Assembly (NCBI GenBank): GCA_013376985.1
Contig: JACABB010000003.1
Span: 1-48,505 of the forward strand
DNA from: Bacteroidales bacterium
GTDB taxonomy: Bacteria > Bacteroidota > Bacteroidia > Bacteroidales > Tenuifilaceae
Direction: 5' to 3'
Length of the DNA stretch: 48,505 bases
The position numbers and the translations under genes were made by a program. Below are positions 20,001 to 26,294 of the stretch, in pieces; position 1 is the stretch's first letter, and each line of letters begins with the position of its first letter. The notes under the pieces are model-generated. The model saw only the letters and a list, made by a program, of their open reading frames with translations. It had not been told where the DNA came from and did not search any database.

Positions 20001-20670
20001 CTAACGGCGTAATATGTAACCCTATAAGTCCCATATCGTGAGTTAAAGGCATCCAGGATAAATAAACCTCTCCTTCAGCAGACGGCTTTATCCCTTTTAT
20101 TATAGATAGCGTATTCGTAATTAAGTTTTTATGTGTCAACTTAACTCCTTTAGGGGTTCCTGTAGAGCCTGATGAGAATTGAATATAAGCCAGATCATCC
20201 TCTTTGGGATAAAAAATATTACCTAACTCATTTCCATCAAATAAATCCTTCTCGAAAAATATTTTATCTCTAATACTATCGATAAATTCAGCTTGTCCGT
20301 GAATATTTATTAATCTGTCTACATTCTGTTCAAATGTGGCCAAACAGGGTGTTCGCAGAAATTTCCATACATTTATTGTTTTTAATGCCTGTTCTTGATT
20401 TCTAGGTACAGTAAGAGGAACTGGGATAAATCCACCTAAAATACAAGCCCAGAACACTACAATAAAACTCTTATTATTATCAAAATGAATAACCACCTCA
20501 TCACCAACAACCAAACCTTTTTGTTGAAGATTACAAAGAACTTTTAAAGAATTATTATATAGTTCAGTATAACTTAATTTCTCTTCGTTTGAACTGTTTT
20601 CGATAAATGTTACTCCAGAAATACTACTTGACCTGGCTATCAAAACTTCCACAAGTGACTTGAATTCCAT
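11068..20670 (-). CDS. NRPS: FAAL-ACP-(Cy-A-PCP)x2-thioester reductase
   Basis: A 3200-residue synthetase. Residues 1 to ~570 are a fatty-acyl-AMP ligase (A3 loop FSSGSTGTPKGV near 165, HDMG at 211-214), then ACP1 with phosphopantetheine site S606. Cy1 spans ~660-1090 (D790xxxxD795, GDFT 945-948, SQTPQVYLD from 1033). A1 spans ~1115-1610 (IFTSGSTGRPKG from 1270), then PCP2 with S1676. Cy2-A2-PCP3 repeat these 1070 residues later (PCP3 site S2746). A reductase domain (~2815-3190) has TGSTGFVG 2825-2832 and YASSK with Y2985 and K2989. Cy domains make and cyclise peptide bonds to Cys, Ser or Thr. Both A domains read as cysteine-specific. The expected product is an acyl-bis-thiazoline aldehyde or alcohol. 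There is no oxidase, epimerase or integral thioesterase. The ends of the gene are AT-rich and the two modules GC-rich; the frame is continuous across every switch. Confidence 0.93.
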   Translation of the reverse strand: MEFKSLVEVLIARSSSISGVTFIENSSNEEKLSYTELYNNSLKVLCNLQQKGLVVGDEVVIHFDNNKSFIVVFWACILGGFIPVPLTVPRNQEQALKTINVWKFLRTPCLATFEQNVDRLINIHGQAEFIDSIRDKIFFEKDLFDGNELGNIFYPKEDDLAYIQFSSGSTGTPKGVKLTHKNLITNTLSIIKGIKPSAEGEVYLSWMPLTHDMGLIGLHITPLVANWEHFIMPTDLFIRRPSLWLHKVDEHRITYTASPNFGYRYLLNRLDFDSAENLNLSSLRLITNGAEPISYDLCIEFAEKLARYGLRKNVIFPVYGLAEASVGVSFSEPEDEIQKITINRNFLNAGDQIQVVNSGEDGITFVNVGKPIEKCYVKIIQSHKDVEENIIGSICIKGDNVTSGYYNNEKATNEILEKDGWVNTGDLGFINNGSLFITGRAKDIIFINGQNYYPHDLERCAEELDGIELGKIATAGYFNDKLQKEEVLAFVLHKGKLEDFIPIAINLKKHIIQRFGFEVDRIIQVREIPKTTSGKIQRYKLKENYLLGLYSEICDKIDKLILERNQSEYQSPRNEIEELLVEIWQEVFGIERIGVNDDFFILGGNSILAIRLVSIVNIKLTSQISVGDIFKHSTISRLSVVLQRSIGGFKYKDYLITDGLADAMRAFELTNVQQAYLFGRLGTFEMGNVSTHIYSELLFSHFDGGKFEAALNRLIRRHGALRTVFREDSQAVLQDVPSYRVVSHGPIDQAGLEAIRDRLSHKVYEVGRWPLFDYEVSELGGRSILHMSFDVLIMDGTSMGILLHELGLLYNAEDMERVSLPALRISFRDYVLKYAEVRSGRLYAEAAQYWIDKLGSYSFEAHLPMRVSPGAVAQPKFVRLTRTIPQAKWRAVEDKAKLHNVSHTTVVLYAYGQVLSKWSGRSKLCINLTLFNRLPLHEQVSDILGDFTVLELFSFRRAERESILSSIREIHDGLWRDIEHNLFDGVDFQRLIRKELGISPNHSLSPVVLTSMLGDKNFDISLGGYLGAGYSISQTPQVYLDNKAYQTKEGFIAEWDYVEQLFARGTIEQMHGDYCGIIEYLAEADWETALPEIALSEWERAVIDGANNYSQPEASSTLAEICLPGSGEGSGRVAVIDAQGSYTYQQIGEYSYRVAGYLQDHGLSKANRLVGILSEKGYQQVVSALGIMRSGGAYLPLHVDWPRGRVDEVLEEGLVATVLVSRSEYDGSVKGSELEPKYEWLVIESMVSYQPGVAPDQLATPRMDDTAYVIFTSGSTGRPKGVAISHRGAVNTIVAVNDRFRVDKGDKVLALSELSFDLSVYDIFGMLAAGGTIVFPDQERVKEPHHWYGLIREHGITVWDTVPQLMQLLVDYANDTGQALGTLRVVLMSGDWIPVKLPGQIKALNPSATVMSLGGATEGSIWSVWYEVGAVDPSWSSIPYGHAMPNQKMYVLNEFKEHCPVGVTGDIYIGGQGVAVGYWNDEAKTRASFTQHERLGRLYRTGDSGRWSGSGYMEFEGRKDSQVKLNGYRVELDEISSKLTKVGGVDKALVTVQDNQLVAYLVLGRQAGGRAQGIAMLDGAERERFGLEQKGAINQQLRHYLPQYMLPSCYITLDELPLTANGKVDLKKLPKAEIVQEEYVAPSTELEEEIAGIWQEVLGADRVSVTDDFFRIGGNSMLAIRLVSMVNIKLGAQISVGDIFKHSTISRLSVVLQRSIGGFKYKDYLITDGLADAMRAFELTNVQQAYLFGRLGTFEMGNVSTHIYSELLFSHFDGGKFEAALNRLIRRHGALRTVFREDSQAVLQDVPSYRVVSHGPIDQAGLEAIRDRLSHKVYEVGRWPLFDYEVSELGGRSILHMSFDVLIMDGTSMGILLHELGLLYNAEDMERVSLPALRISFRDYVLKYAEVRSGRLYAEAAQYWIDKLGSYSFEAHLPMRVSPGAVAQPKFVRLTRTIPQAKWRAVEDKAKLHNVSHTTVVLYAYGQVLSKWSGRSKLCINLTLFNRLPLHEQVSDILGDFTVLELFSFRRAERESILSSIREIHDGLWRDIEHNLFDGVDFQRLIRKELGISPNHSLSPVVLTSMLGDKNFDISLGGYLGAGYSISQTPQVYLDNKAYQTKEGFIAEWDYVEQLFARGTIEQMHGDYCGIIEYLAEADWETALPEIALSEWERAVIDGANNYSQPEASSTLAEICLPGSGEGSGRVAVIDAQGSYTYQQIGEYSYRVAGYLQDHGLSKANRLVGILSEKGYQQVVSALGIMRSGGAYLPLHVDWPRGRVDEVLEEGLVATVLVSRSEYDGSVKGSELEPKYEWLVIESMVSYQPGVAPDQLATPRMDDTAYVIFTSGSTGRPKGVAISHRGAVNTIVAVNDRFRVDKGDKVLALSELSFDLSVYDIFGMLAAGGTIVFPDQERVKEPHHWYGLIREHGITVWDTVPQLMQLLVDYANDTGQALGTLRVVLMSGDWIPVKLPGQIKALNPSATVMSLGGATEGSIWSVWYEVGAVDPSWSSIPYGHAMPNQKMYVLNEFKEHCPVGVTGDIYIGGQGVAVGYWNDEAKTRASFTQHERLGRLYRTGDSGRWSGSGYMEFEGRKDSQVKLNGYRVELDEISSKLTKVGGVDKALVTVQDNQLVAYLVLGRQAGGRAQGIAMLDGAERERFGLEQKGAINQQLRHYLPQYMLPSCYITLDELPLTANGKVDLKKLPKAEIVQEEYVAPSTELEEEIAGIWQEVLGADRVSVTDDFFRIGGNSMLAIRVNHKINEVLKTDYSLKQFYRYSSIDSFVKNILSGNCISEQQYVNLKEEAILPEDIQINTPFQPTNKPPKNIFLTGSTGFVGRFLLHELLCSTDATIFCLVRGKDNKEAHDRLIGTLKESNLFKPTFFTRIVPVIGDICKPSLGISKYEYLKLCSEIDVVFHNATMMNHQADYYNLKQSNVLGTIELLRFAMREKIKPIHYTSTLAVFSPISGSGSPNNEYSTIDNEKHLISDGYASSKWVAEKIIHLAKERGFPINTNRLGLVTGDIMEGRSDEKQWFYMLLQSCVQLNKSFFGLPKSRFGITPVDFTVKAIVSLALNDKYLNGIYHICNPEEIMIEKLLQLYSGDDIKQVSIKEWMYAANKHLNSGEELALKDLIFEWLKIDDVKILEETIGVAASMNSYDSSATINSLAKEGVCFPEINAELINKYFHFVRTKMNVGSKKKNVYQES
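11101..12228 (-). other. NRPS terminal thioester reductase domain (native-like DNA)
   Basis: NADPH-dependent short-chain-dehydrogenase-like release domain, expected to reduce the PCP-bound thioester to an aldehyde or, after two rounds, an alcohol. The nucleotide loop TGSTGFVG (2825-2832), TSTLAVF, and the Tyr-Lys pair Y2985/K2989 are present, followed by the extended substrate-binding part seen in carboxylic-acid-reductase-type domains. Its AT-rich composition contrasts with the adjoining modules. Confidence 0.85.
12419..15594. repeat. 3.18-kb direct repeat, copy A (distal NRPS module)
   Basis: This stretch matches 15629-18804 base for base at an offset of 3210 bp wherever I compared the two, and I found no mismatch. 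It encodes residues ~1693-2751 (end of PCP2, Cy2, A2, start of PCP3). At the low end the identity stops between 12418 and 12419, where PCP3 becomes unique AT-rich sequence. Confidence 0.93.
12631..14118 (-). other. Adenylation domain 2, identical copy of domain 1
   Basis: It lies in the second copy of the 3210-bp period and shows the same protein sequence as adenylation domain 1, so it carries the same DLYDLSLIWK code and should activate cysteine. Confidence 0.7.
15629..18804. repeat. 3.18-kb direct repeat, copy B (proximal NRPS module)
   Basis: Partner of 12419-15594. It encodes residues 623 to ~1681 (end of ACP1, Cy1, A1, start of PCP2). The 34 bases between the copies (15595-15628) are AT-rich and encode part of PCP2. 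They resemble, but do not equal, the corresponding part of ACP1 at 18805-18838. Confidence 0.93.
15841..17328 (-). other. Adenylation domain 1, predicted cysteine-specific
   Basis: Aligned by eye to GrsA, the specificity positions read D235 and L236 and Y239 from FDLSVYDIFG, D278 from ITVWDTVPQ, L299 and S301 from VVLMSGDW, L322, I330 and W331 from SLGGATEGSIWS, plus the invariant K517 of core motif A10. The code DLYDLSLIWK differs at one position (N to D at 278) from DLYNLSLIWK, a known cysteine code. Alignment was manual, so individual positions could shift. Confidence 0.7.
18805..20670 (-). other. NRPS loading part: acyl-AMP ligase and ACP1 (native-like DNA)
   Basis: These 622 residues activate a starter acid as acyl-AMP and load it onto ACP1. 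SWMPLTHDMGLIG, NGAEPIS, VYGLAEASVGVSFS, TGDLGF and GRAKDIIFINGQNYYPHDLE are typical of starter ligases of the FAAL type in lipopeptide systems; an aryl-acid ligase looks less likely. DNA composition matches the host (about 30-40% GC). ACP1 is split: its DDFFILGGNSILAIR half is AT-rich and unique, while everything from Q623 onward belongs to the repeated unit. Confidence 0.82.
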
Positions 20671-21306
20671 AATATTTTACAATTAAAATGTTGTTATCTA
20701 AATACTTCCTAGATTAAAGATTTTGTTTTGCGCTATACTTTTAAAATATTAATCAAAAATTTCTTATAAACTCTTCGCTTTAAAAAAGTAATATGTCAAC
20801 ACACCTCAAAGATTTGCCAAATCTCAGTTTGCATTGTTATTTTGCTTGGAACATCAGCCATTGAAGAGTCATGTTTTTCAAATAACTCTCCGTCTATAAA
20901 AGAATTCACCATTAAATTTCTCTAAAATTCAGTTTTTTAATATGGGTGAAAATTCACAAGCAAATTCTATAATATAAAATTTCCAATAATTTATATCATT
21001 TAAAACCATTTTAAAATTATTTTTAAGAAAATCAAAAATATTTAATTTTTATCTTGAAATAAAATTGATATTTGCAACAATTTTATAACAATTGTAAAAT
21101 TTAATAAAAATAATTTATTATAGATGACATTAAAAGATATATAAAAACCATAAAAAATCATTTATAATATAATAACATAATAGTATATAATATGTATATT
21201 TTAATTGCAATAAATGTTTTTTTACTAAAAAAAAGATGGGTATTGTAATTATCGCAATTAATACGTATAAAAAATAATTATTTACAACCATTATAAATAC
21301 GCAAGT
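20671..21306. promoter_or_regulatory. Divergent AT-rich control region of the NRPS cluster
   Basis: This 636-bp region lies between the diverging NRPS and HTH regulator genes and must hold both promoters, although I could not place a convincing Bacteroidota -33/-7 promoter (TTTG/TAnnTTTG). Operator-like features are AACAATT repeated at 21076-21082 and 21087-21093 (11 bp apart, one helical turn) with the palindrome ACAATTGT at 21088-21095, and TTAATTGC 21201-21208 facing GCAATTAA 21254-21261. In such AT-rich DNA these could be chance. Confidence 0.4.
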
Positions 21307-22377
21307 ATGTCCGCAAAAAAATCCATTAAAAATCAAGTTGATTTTATTAATACTATAAAAACAAGGCTTAAACCATCAGAATCCTTGGTACACGAAATGG
21401 CAGATTTATTGGGACTAAGTCTTGATTCGACTTATCGAAGAATTCGAGGAGAAAAGAAGTTAACCTATGATGAAATTTACTTTTTGTGCGAAAGATATAA
21501 CTTATCCTTTGATGATATAAACTGTATCAATGGAAAGTCAAATGTTTTTTCACCCACATCGAGCACAAGGAATAAAACTGAAAACATCAAATCTATTTTA
21601 TATAATATTAATAGTGAATTAGAACAAATTAGACATAAGAGCGACAAACTAGTTATTTCAACCTGCAATGAAATTCCATTTTTTCGGTTATTTAAGTATC
21701 CAAGATTAACTGCATTTATCATTTCAGAATGGGTTGATGATGAATTTAACGAGTGTAATCTAGAAGAAACCACAAAAGATATTCTAGTTTTAGATAATGA
21801 AATAAGAGAACTCACTGTTAACATTGCTAAATTATACAACACAACTCCATCCATTGAGATATGGAAACCATATATTGTAGATTTTTTTGTTAAAAGCATT
21901 GAAAATTATGGTAATATTGAATCAAGAAGAATTCCAATATGTTATGAACTTTTAGAAGATCTAATGAATTTATTAGACGATGTGAAGTTTTCAATAGGTA
22001 CGCCGAACATGTCTAACGAATTTAATTCTAATTTTAAGTTTTATTTTAACGAATTCAATTTTAACAGTAATTACATCTATTTTTATTCGGGAGCATACAA
22101 AGTTGTATATTTAAAAACCTTCGAAACAAATTTTATTTCTAGCACAAGCCCAGATATTACTACCGAAGCGGAATGTTGTTTGCAAAACTTGACAAACAAG
22201 TCTACTCAATTTAAAAATATAAAGCAGCAACGATGTTCTCTCTTTTTTAAAAAACAAAAAGACTTGATTCTTATGCACAAAAACAAGTTGCTAAATATAG
22301 GAAGCAATCTCTTAAATTGTATTTTATTGTTTTCATTCATCCATAGAATACATCATCTCTTAGAAAATTTGGTTTAG
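21307..22377 (+). CDS. HTH-domain protein, probable regulator of the NRPS cluster
   Basis: A 356-residue protein. About residues 20-65 form a Cro/XRE-like helix-turn-helix: SLVHEMADLLGLSLDSTYRRIRGEKKL, then LTYDEIYFLCERYNLS. The remaining ~290 residues are helical-looking, very AT-coded, with no enzyme motif I recognise; they may be a sensing or dimerisation region. Divergent placement opposite the NRPS suggests control of that operon (inference). The gene is itself AT-rich, unlike the NRPS modules. I do not recognise a characterised homologue. Confidence 0.72.
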   Translation: MSAKKSIKNQVDFINTIKTRLKPSESLVHEMADLLGLSLDSTYRRIRGEKKLTYDEIYFLCERYNLSFDDINCINGKSNVFSPTSSTRNKTENIKSILYNINSELEQIRHKSDKLVISTCNEIPFFRLFKYPRLTAFIISEWVDDEFNECNLEETTKDILVLDNEIRELTVNIAKLYNTTPSIEIWKPYIVDFFVKSIENYGNIESRRIPICYELLEDLMNLLDDVKFSIGTPNMSNEFNSNFKFYFNEFNFNSNYIYFYSGAYKVVYLKTFETNFISSTSPDITTEAECCLQNLTNKSTQFKNIKQQRCSLFFKKQKDLILMHKNKLLNIGSNLLNCILLFSFIHRIHHLLENLV

Positions 22378-22530
22378 AGTTTTGAAAACCTTTGTTAGAA
22401 CTTCACATGGCTTAAAGCTGGCTAATAAACCTCAACCATGGACTGTAATATGCGATTAAGTTCACCTAAACGTATGATATTATAGAAGTTAAATGTATTT
22501 AAGCACCTGTACTAAAATTAATGAAATATA

Positions 22531-24954
22531 CTAGTAAAGTTTGGGGTATCTTTTGGGATTAGCATCATTCATTATGCTATAAATTCCTTCGAAAACATCT
22601 TCTGCATTTGGATTTGAGAAATAGTCTCCGTCGGTTGTATATGCAGGTCTATGCTGTTGTCCTGTAATTGTTTTAGGAGCTGAATCGAGAAAAAAGAATC
22701 CGCCCCTCTCTTCAAGCACTTTCTGCATCATATAGGCAGTTGCACCACCAGGGACATCTTCATCGAAAAAAACAACACGATTAGTTTTCTTGATAGATTG
22801 AAGAGTCACATTAGGCAAATCGAATGGCAGAAGGGTCTGTACATCTATGAGTTCAACTGATATCCCAAATTCAACCAATTGCTCAACAGCTTCTTGTGCA
22901 ATTCGAACACAACTACCATAGGTAACGAGGGTTACATCTTTCCCCTCTCTTAAAATCTCAGGAACTCCAAGGGGAATCCTGTATTCACCAAGATTATCAG
23001 GGCGTTTCTCTTTTAATCTATACCCATTCAATGGTTCAATAACCAATGCAGGATCGTCACCTTCAAGAAGCGTATTGTAAAAACCAGCAGCCTGAGTCAT
23101 ATTGCGAGGAACACAAACATGCATTCCTCTAATTGAATTTATTACCATGCTTAGAGGTGAACCAGAGTGCCAAACACCTTCAAGCCTATGACCCCGAGTA
23201 CTTACAATAAGTGGAGCCATTTGACCTCCTTTAGTCCTCCATCTAACCGTTGCAAGATCATCACTCATTGTTTGGAGGGCATACAGAAGATAATCAAAAT
23301 ATTGAATCTCGGCTACAGGTCGAAATCCTCGAAGTGCAAGGCCTATGCCTTGTCCAAGTATTGTTGTTTCCCTAATTCCTGTATCCGTTATCCTATTCTC
23401 TCCGTACTTAACTTGTAATCCCTCGTAGGATTGATTTACACCACCTATTCTTCCTAAATCTTCGCCAAAAGCAACGAGTAAGGGATTTTTACTAAAAAGC
23501 ACATTCCAATTATCACGTAACACCTCACGACCATTTACTAAAGGAGAAGTACTTGAGAATATTGGTTTAACTTCTTTAACATTAGTTGAAGCTCTACCTG
23601 TTTCGCAATATAGATGAGAACCATATCTTTCTAACCCATCTTCATTATTACGTTTCAGCCAAATAGATAAATCTTCTTGGAGTTTATCACGCATCGTACA
23701 ATCGGTGCAAACATAACGAAGTATCTTTTTAGCAGAACTCATATTATCCTTACGAATCGGATAAGCAATTTTCTTAAGATCATCAACAACTATTCCAACC
23801 TTATCTATGTGTTCACGCTTACATATACAAGAACGATTATCGATTATTTTTATCAATTCATCACGTTCTTTTCTAATTGGTTCAGTAAATTTTAGCCATG
23901 CTTGGCTTTTAGCCTCCTTAGCAATCTTTAAGGCCTCCTGTTCAACCAAATCAAGTTCTAAAGGCGTAGCAATTTCCTCATTAATAATCCACTCACGAAA
24001 TCTCCTATTACAATCAAACTCAATTTCCCATTTTAATCGTTCTTCTGATTTATATCGTTCATGAGATCCTGAAGTTGAGTGTCCTTGAGGTTGCGTTACT
24101 TCGGTAATATGAAATAGAACAGGTATTTGCTCACTCCGACATCTATCAACGCCTTCTTTAAAAATTGCAATAAGTTCTGGGTAATCCCATCCTTTAGCAC
24201 GATAAATTAGTATCCCTGTCTTATCTCCTTCTCTTTTTTCAAATCCACTAACTAGTTCTGAAATATTATTCTTTGTTGTTTGATAATCACGAGAAACCGA
24301 AATACCATAGCCATCATCCCATATTGAAAGAGCCATTGGCACTTGTAAAACGCCTGCAGCATTAAGTGTTTCGAAAAAATGTCCTTCGGAGGTACTAGCA
24401 TCACCAATAGTTCCAAAGGCTACTTCATTACCATTCTTACTAAAACTCTCATATCCAACTAATTCTGGATTATTTCTAAACAACTTTGACGCAAGTGCCA
24501 ATCCTAATAATCTAGGCATCTGTCCTGCCGTTGGGGACATATCAGGCGAACTGTTTTTCATGGAACTAAGATCCTTCCATGTTCCATCAGGATTAAGGCT
24601 TCTGGTCGAAAAATGATTATTGAAAACTCTCCCTGCATTACCTGGGTTTAGAGATATATCCGTTTGACCATATAGTTGAGCAAAAAATTCTTCTGCACTG
24701 AATAAACCTGCCGCCATCATAAAGGTTTGATCTCTATAATAGCCAGAACGCCAATCACCATTACGAAATGTCTTAGCCAAAGCAATTTGAGCCAACTCTT
24801 TCCCATCTCCAAAAATTCCAAATTTCGCCTTCCCAGTTAAAACTTCCTTACGACCTAATATGCTAATTTCACGACTTAGTACAGCCAATCTATAATCGTC
24901 TATTATTTCGCTTTTATTCAAATTAGTAATCTGTTTTTTGGTATTTGTAGCCAT
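22531..24954 (-). CDS. Fused E1 (alpha+beta) of a 2-oxoacid dehydrogenase
   Basis: A thiamine-diphosphate-dependent E1 of 807 residues in which alpha and beta chains are fused, a form common in Bacteroidota. The alpha part has RDQTFMMAAGLF (74-85) and the ThDP motif GDASTSEGHFFETLN (184-198) followed by WDDGYGISV. The beta part begins near residue 465, with VAFGEDLGRIGGVNQ (494-508), ETTILGQGIGLAL and the C-terminal transketolase-like domain (VTLVTYGSC, EDVPGG). The substrate is a branched-chain 2-oxoacid or pyruvate; the sequence alone does not decide. The region between the halves has cysteines at 376, 378, 416 and 419, a possible metal site. No E2 or E3 gene is adjacent. Confidence 0.85.
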   Translation of the reverse strand: MATNTKKQITNLNKSEIIDDYRLAVLSREISILGRKEVLTGKAKFGIFGDGKELAQIALAKTFRNGDWRSGYYRDQTFMMAAGLFSAEEFFAQLYGQTDISLNPGNAGRVFNNHFSTRSLNPDGTWKDLSSMKNSSPDMSPTAGQMPRLLGLALASKLFRNNPELVGYESFSKNGNEVAFGTIGDASTSEGHFFETLNAAGVLQVPMALSIWDDGYGISVSRDYQTTKNNISELVSGFEKREGDKTGILIYRAKGWDYPELIAIFKEGVDRCRSEQIPVLFHITEVTQPQGHSTSGSHERYKSEERLKWEIEFDCNRRFREWIINEEIATPLELDLVEQEALKIAKEAKSQAWLKFTEPIRKERDELIKIIDNRSCICKREHIDKVGIVVDDLKKIAYPIRKDNMSSAKKILRYVCTDCTMRDKLQEDLSIWLKRNNEDGLERYGSHLYCETGRASTNVKEVKPIFSSTSPLVNGREVLRDNWNVLFSKNPLLVAFGEDLGRIGGVNQSYEGLQVKYGENRITDTGIRETTILGQGIGLALRGFRPVAEIQYFDYLLYALQTMSDDLATVRWRTKGGQMAPLIVSTRGHRLEGVWHSGSPLSMVINSIRGMHVCVPRNMTQAAGFYNTLLEGDDPALVIEPLNGYRLKEKRPDNLGEYRIPLGVPEILREGKDVTLVTYGSCVRIAQEAVEQLVEFGISVELIDVQTLLPFDLPNVTLQSIKKTNRVVFFDEDVPGGATAYMMQKVLEERGGFFFLDSAPKTITGQQHRPAYTTDGDYFSNPNAEDVFEGIYSIMNDANPKRYPKLY

Positions 24955-25186
24955 TGCAGAATTATTAAATTAAGTGTCAAATTATTTTACTTTTCAATGA
25001 ATTAAACAATAATATGCTTTAAAAGTTTTAAAATAAGAATTTAAAACACAAATACTCTGCAAGGGTTTTAAGTGTGAGGTTTGTTATTGAGTAATAATAA
25101 AATTAATTCACCCCTCATTAACTAAATTATATTTTAAGTATTAAAGAAACCCTATTTAGCAAATGATAAAGAAAAGGAAGTTATTA

Positions 25187-26167
25187 TTAAAAAGTAGGAC
25201 AAGGAATAGGCTTCCAGCGTTTTCTAGTATTTACTTTGAACTCATATATAAATGAGATTTCATGAGAACCCCCTGAGTTAAATCCTAATTTTGAAACGGT
25301 GAAATCATAGCTGTATGCAAAACTCACTTGCTCGAATTTATAACCAACCATAAATGCTATTGCATCAAATTTTTTATAGGTTTTGGAGATTGGCAAGCCC
25401 CTATACCAAACCCCAAAACTAATTGGCTCGCTAAACCAATATAAACCAAGATCTAATTGCTGAAAGTCAGCCTGTTTCCGATAATAAAAAGCACCTGTAA
25501 TACTTTCTTCAATTTTACTTAATACAAAACCTCTTATTACCCTTCTTAACCCTCCATAAACTGAAAACTTAAAAGGTAAACGAGACTGATCGTTATAAAA
25601 GGATGTTGTTGGTCGTAACATATGATCCCAAGTTGTACCAATCCATACATTATCTGAATAAACAAGCAATGATGATGAGACATCAATGTCATAAATAGAG
25701 CTTTTGTTTGGTGGAGCGATAGTCGTTGGTATACTACTATTGTCAGATGTTAACTGATCCCCAAAAATAAGGCTTGAAAAATCGATCGAAGTTTGAACCA
25801 AGTAAAATCCCAATCCTGGCCTAAGATGCCACTCAGGTATTGGAGTTATATCGTAAGAATAAAGTATACCACCTCTTGTATTACCTAAATTCCCAGCTCC
25901 TGCCTGATCGCGAATAATAGAAAGACCGAGACCGCTATGAAAATTTATAAAATTATGATCCCACGATAAACTAGCCGTTTGGTATGCATCTTTAATTCCA
26001 ATCCACTGGTTTCTGTAGTTTACTACAGTCCTATGGCCTGCTATACCTCCAGCAAATGAAGGGCCAAGAAACAAAGGACAGGAATAAAATTGAGTGAAGT
26101 TTGGATCTTGTGGTCTTGCTGAAAGTCCAAGCAAAATAAAAATAAAGAAAATTATAAATTTTTTCAC
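25187..26167 (-). CDS. PorP/SprF family type IX secretion membrane protein
   Basis: An outer-membrane protein of 326 residues with a signal peptide at about 1-19. The PorP/SprF signature is present: QDPNFTQFYSCPLFLGPSFAG just after the signal, then VVNYRNQWIGIKDAYQTASLSWDH and repeated amphipathic strands to the C terminus. Family members such as SprF of Flavobacterium help secrete or anchor a specific adhesin encoded beside them. Here the gene lies 127 bp downstream of, and on the same strand as, the giant PKD protein with a type-B sorting domain, the same arrangement as sprB-sprF. I infer a dedicated partner role. Confidence 0.92.
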   Translation of the reverse strand: MKKFIIFFIFILLGLSARPQDPNFTQFYSCPLFLGPSFAGGIAGHRTVVNYRNQWIGIKDAYQTASLSWDHNFINFHSGLGLSIIRDQAGAGNLGNTRGGILYSYDITPIPEWHLRPGLGFYLVQTSIDFSSLIFGDQLTSDNSSIPTTIAPPNKSSIYDIDVSSSLLVYSDNVWIGTTWDHMLRPTTSFYNDQSRLPFKFSVYGGLRRVIRGFVLSKIEESITGAFYYRKQADFQQLDLGLYWFSEPISFGVWYRGLPISKTYKKFDAIAFMVGYKFEQVSFAYSYDFTVSKLGFNSGGSHEISFIYEFKVNTRKRWKPIPCPTF

Positions 26168-26294
26168 TTTAAAATTAACGTTAAAGTATCAAATTCCTAA
26201 TTCACAAAGTATTTCAAAGTTTATATTCGATATAAAAAATCAATAGTGATTAAAGATATCAAATATTTTTCAACCCGCTCTTCTTTAAAATTGA

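Noticed and set aside
7760-20670. Siderophore cluster of the yersiniabactin type
   Set aside because: No salicylate synthase, aryl starter, TonB receptor or exporter is in the window; the starter ligase looks FAAL-like. Metal binding remains possible but is not shown.
21130-21336. 68-codon hydrophobic frame on the minus strand between the NRPS and its regulator
   Set aside because: Its composition is what AT-rich DNA gives by chance (Ile, Tyr, Phe, Leu) and it overlaps the regulator start.
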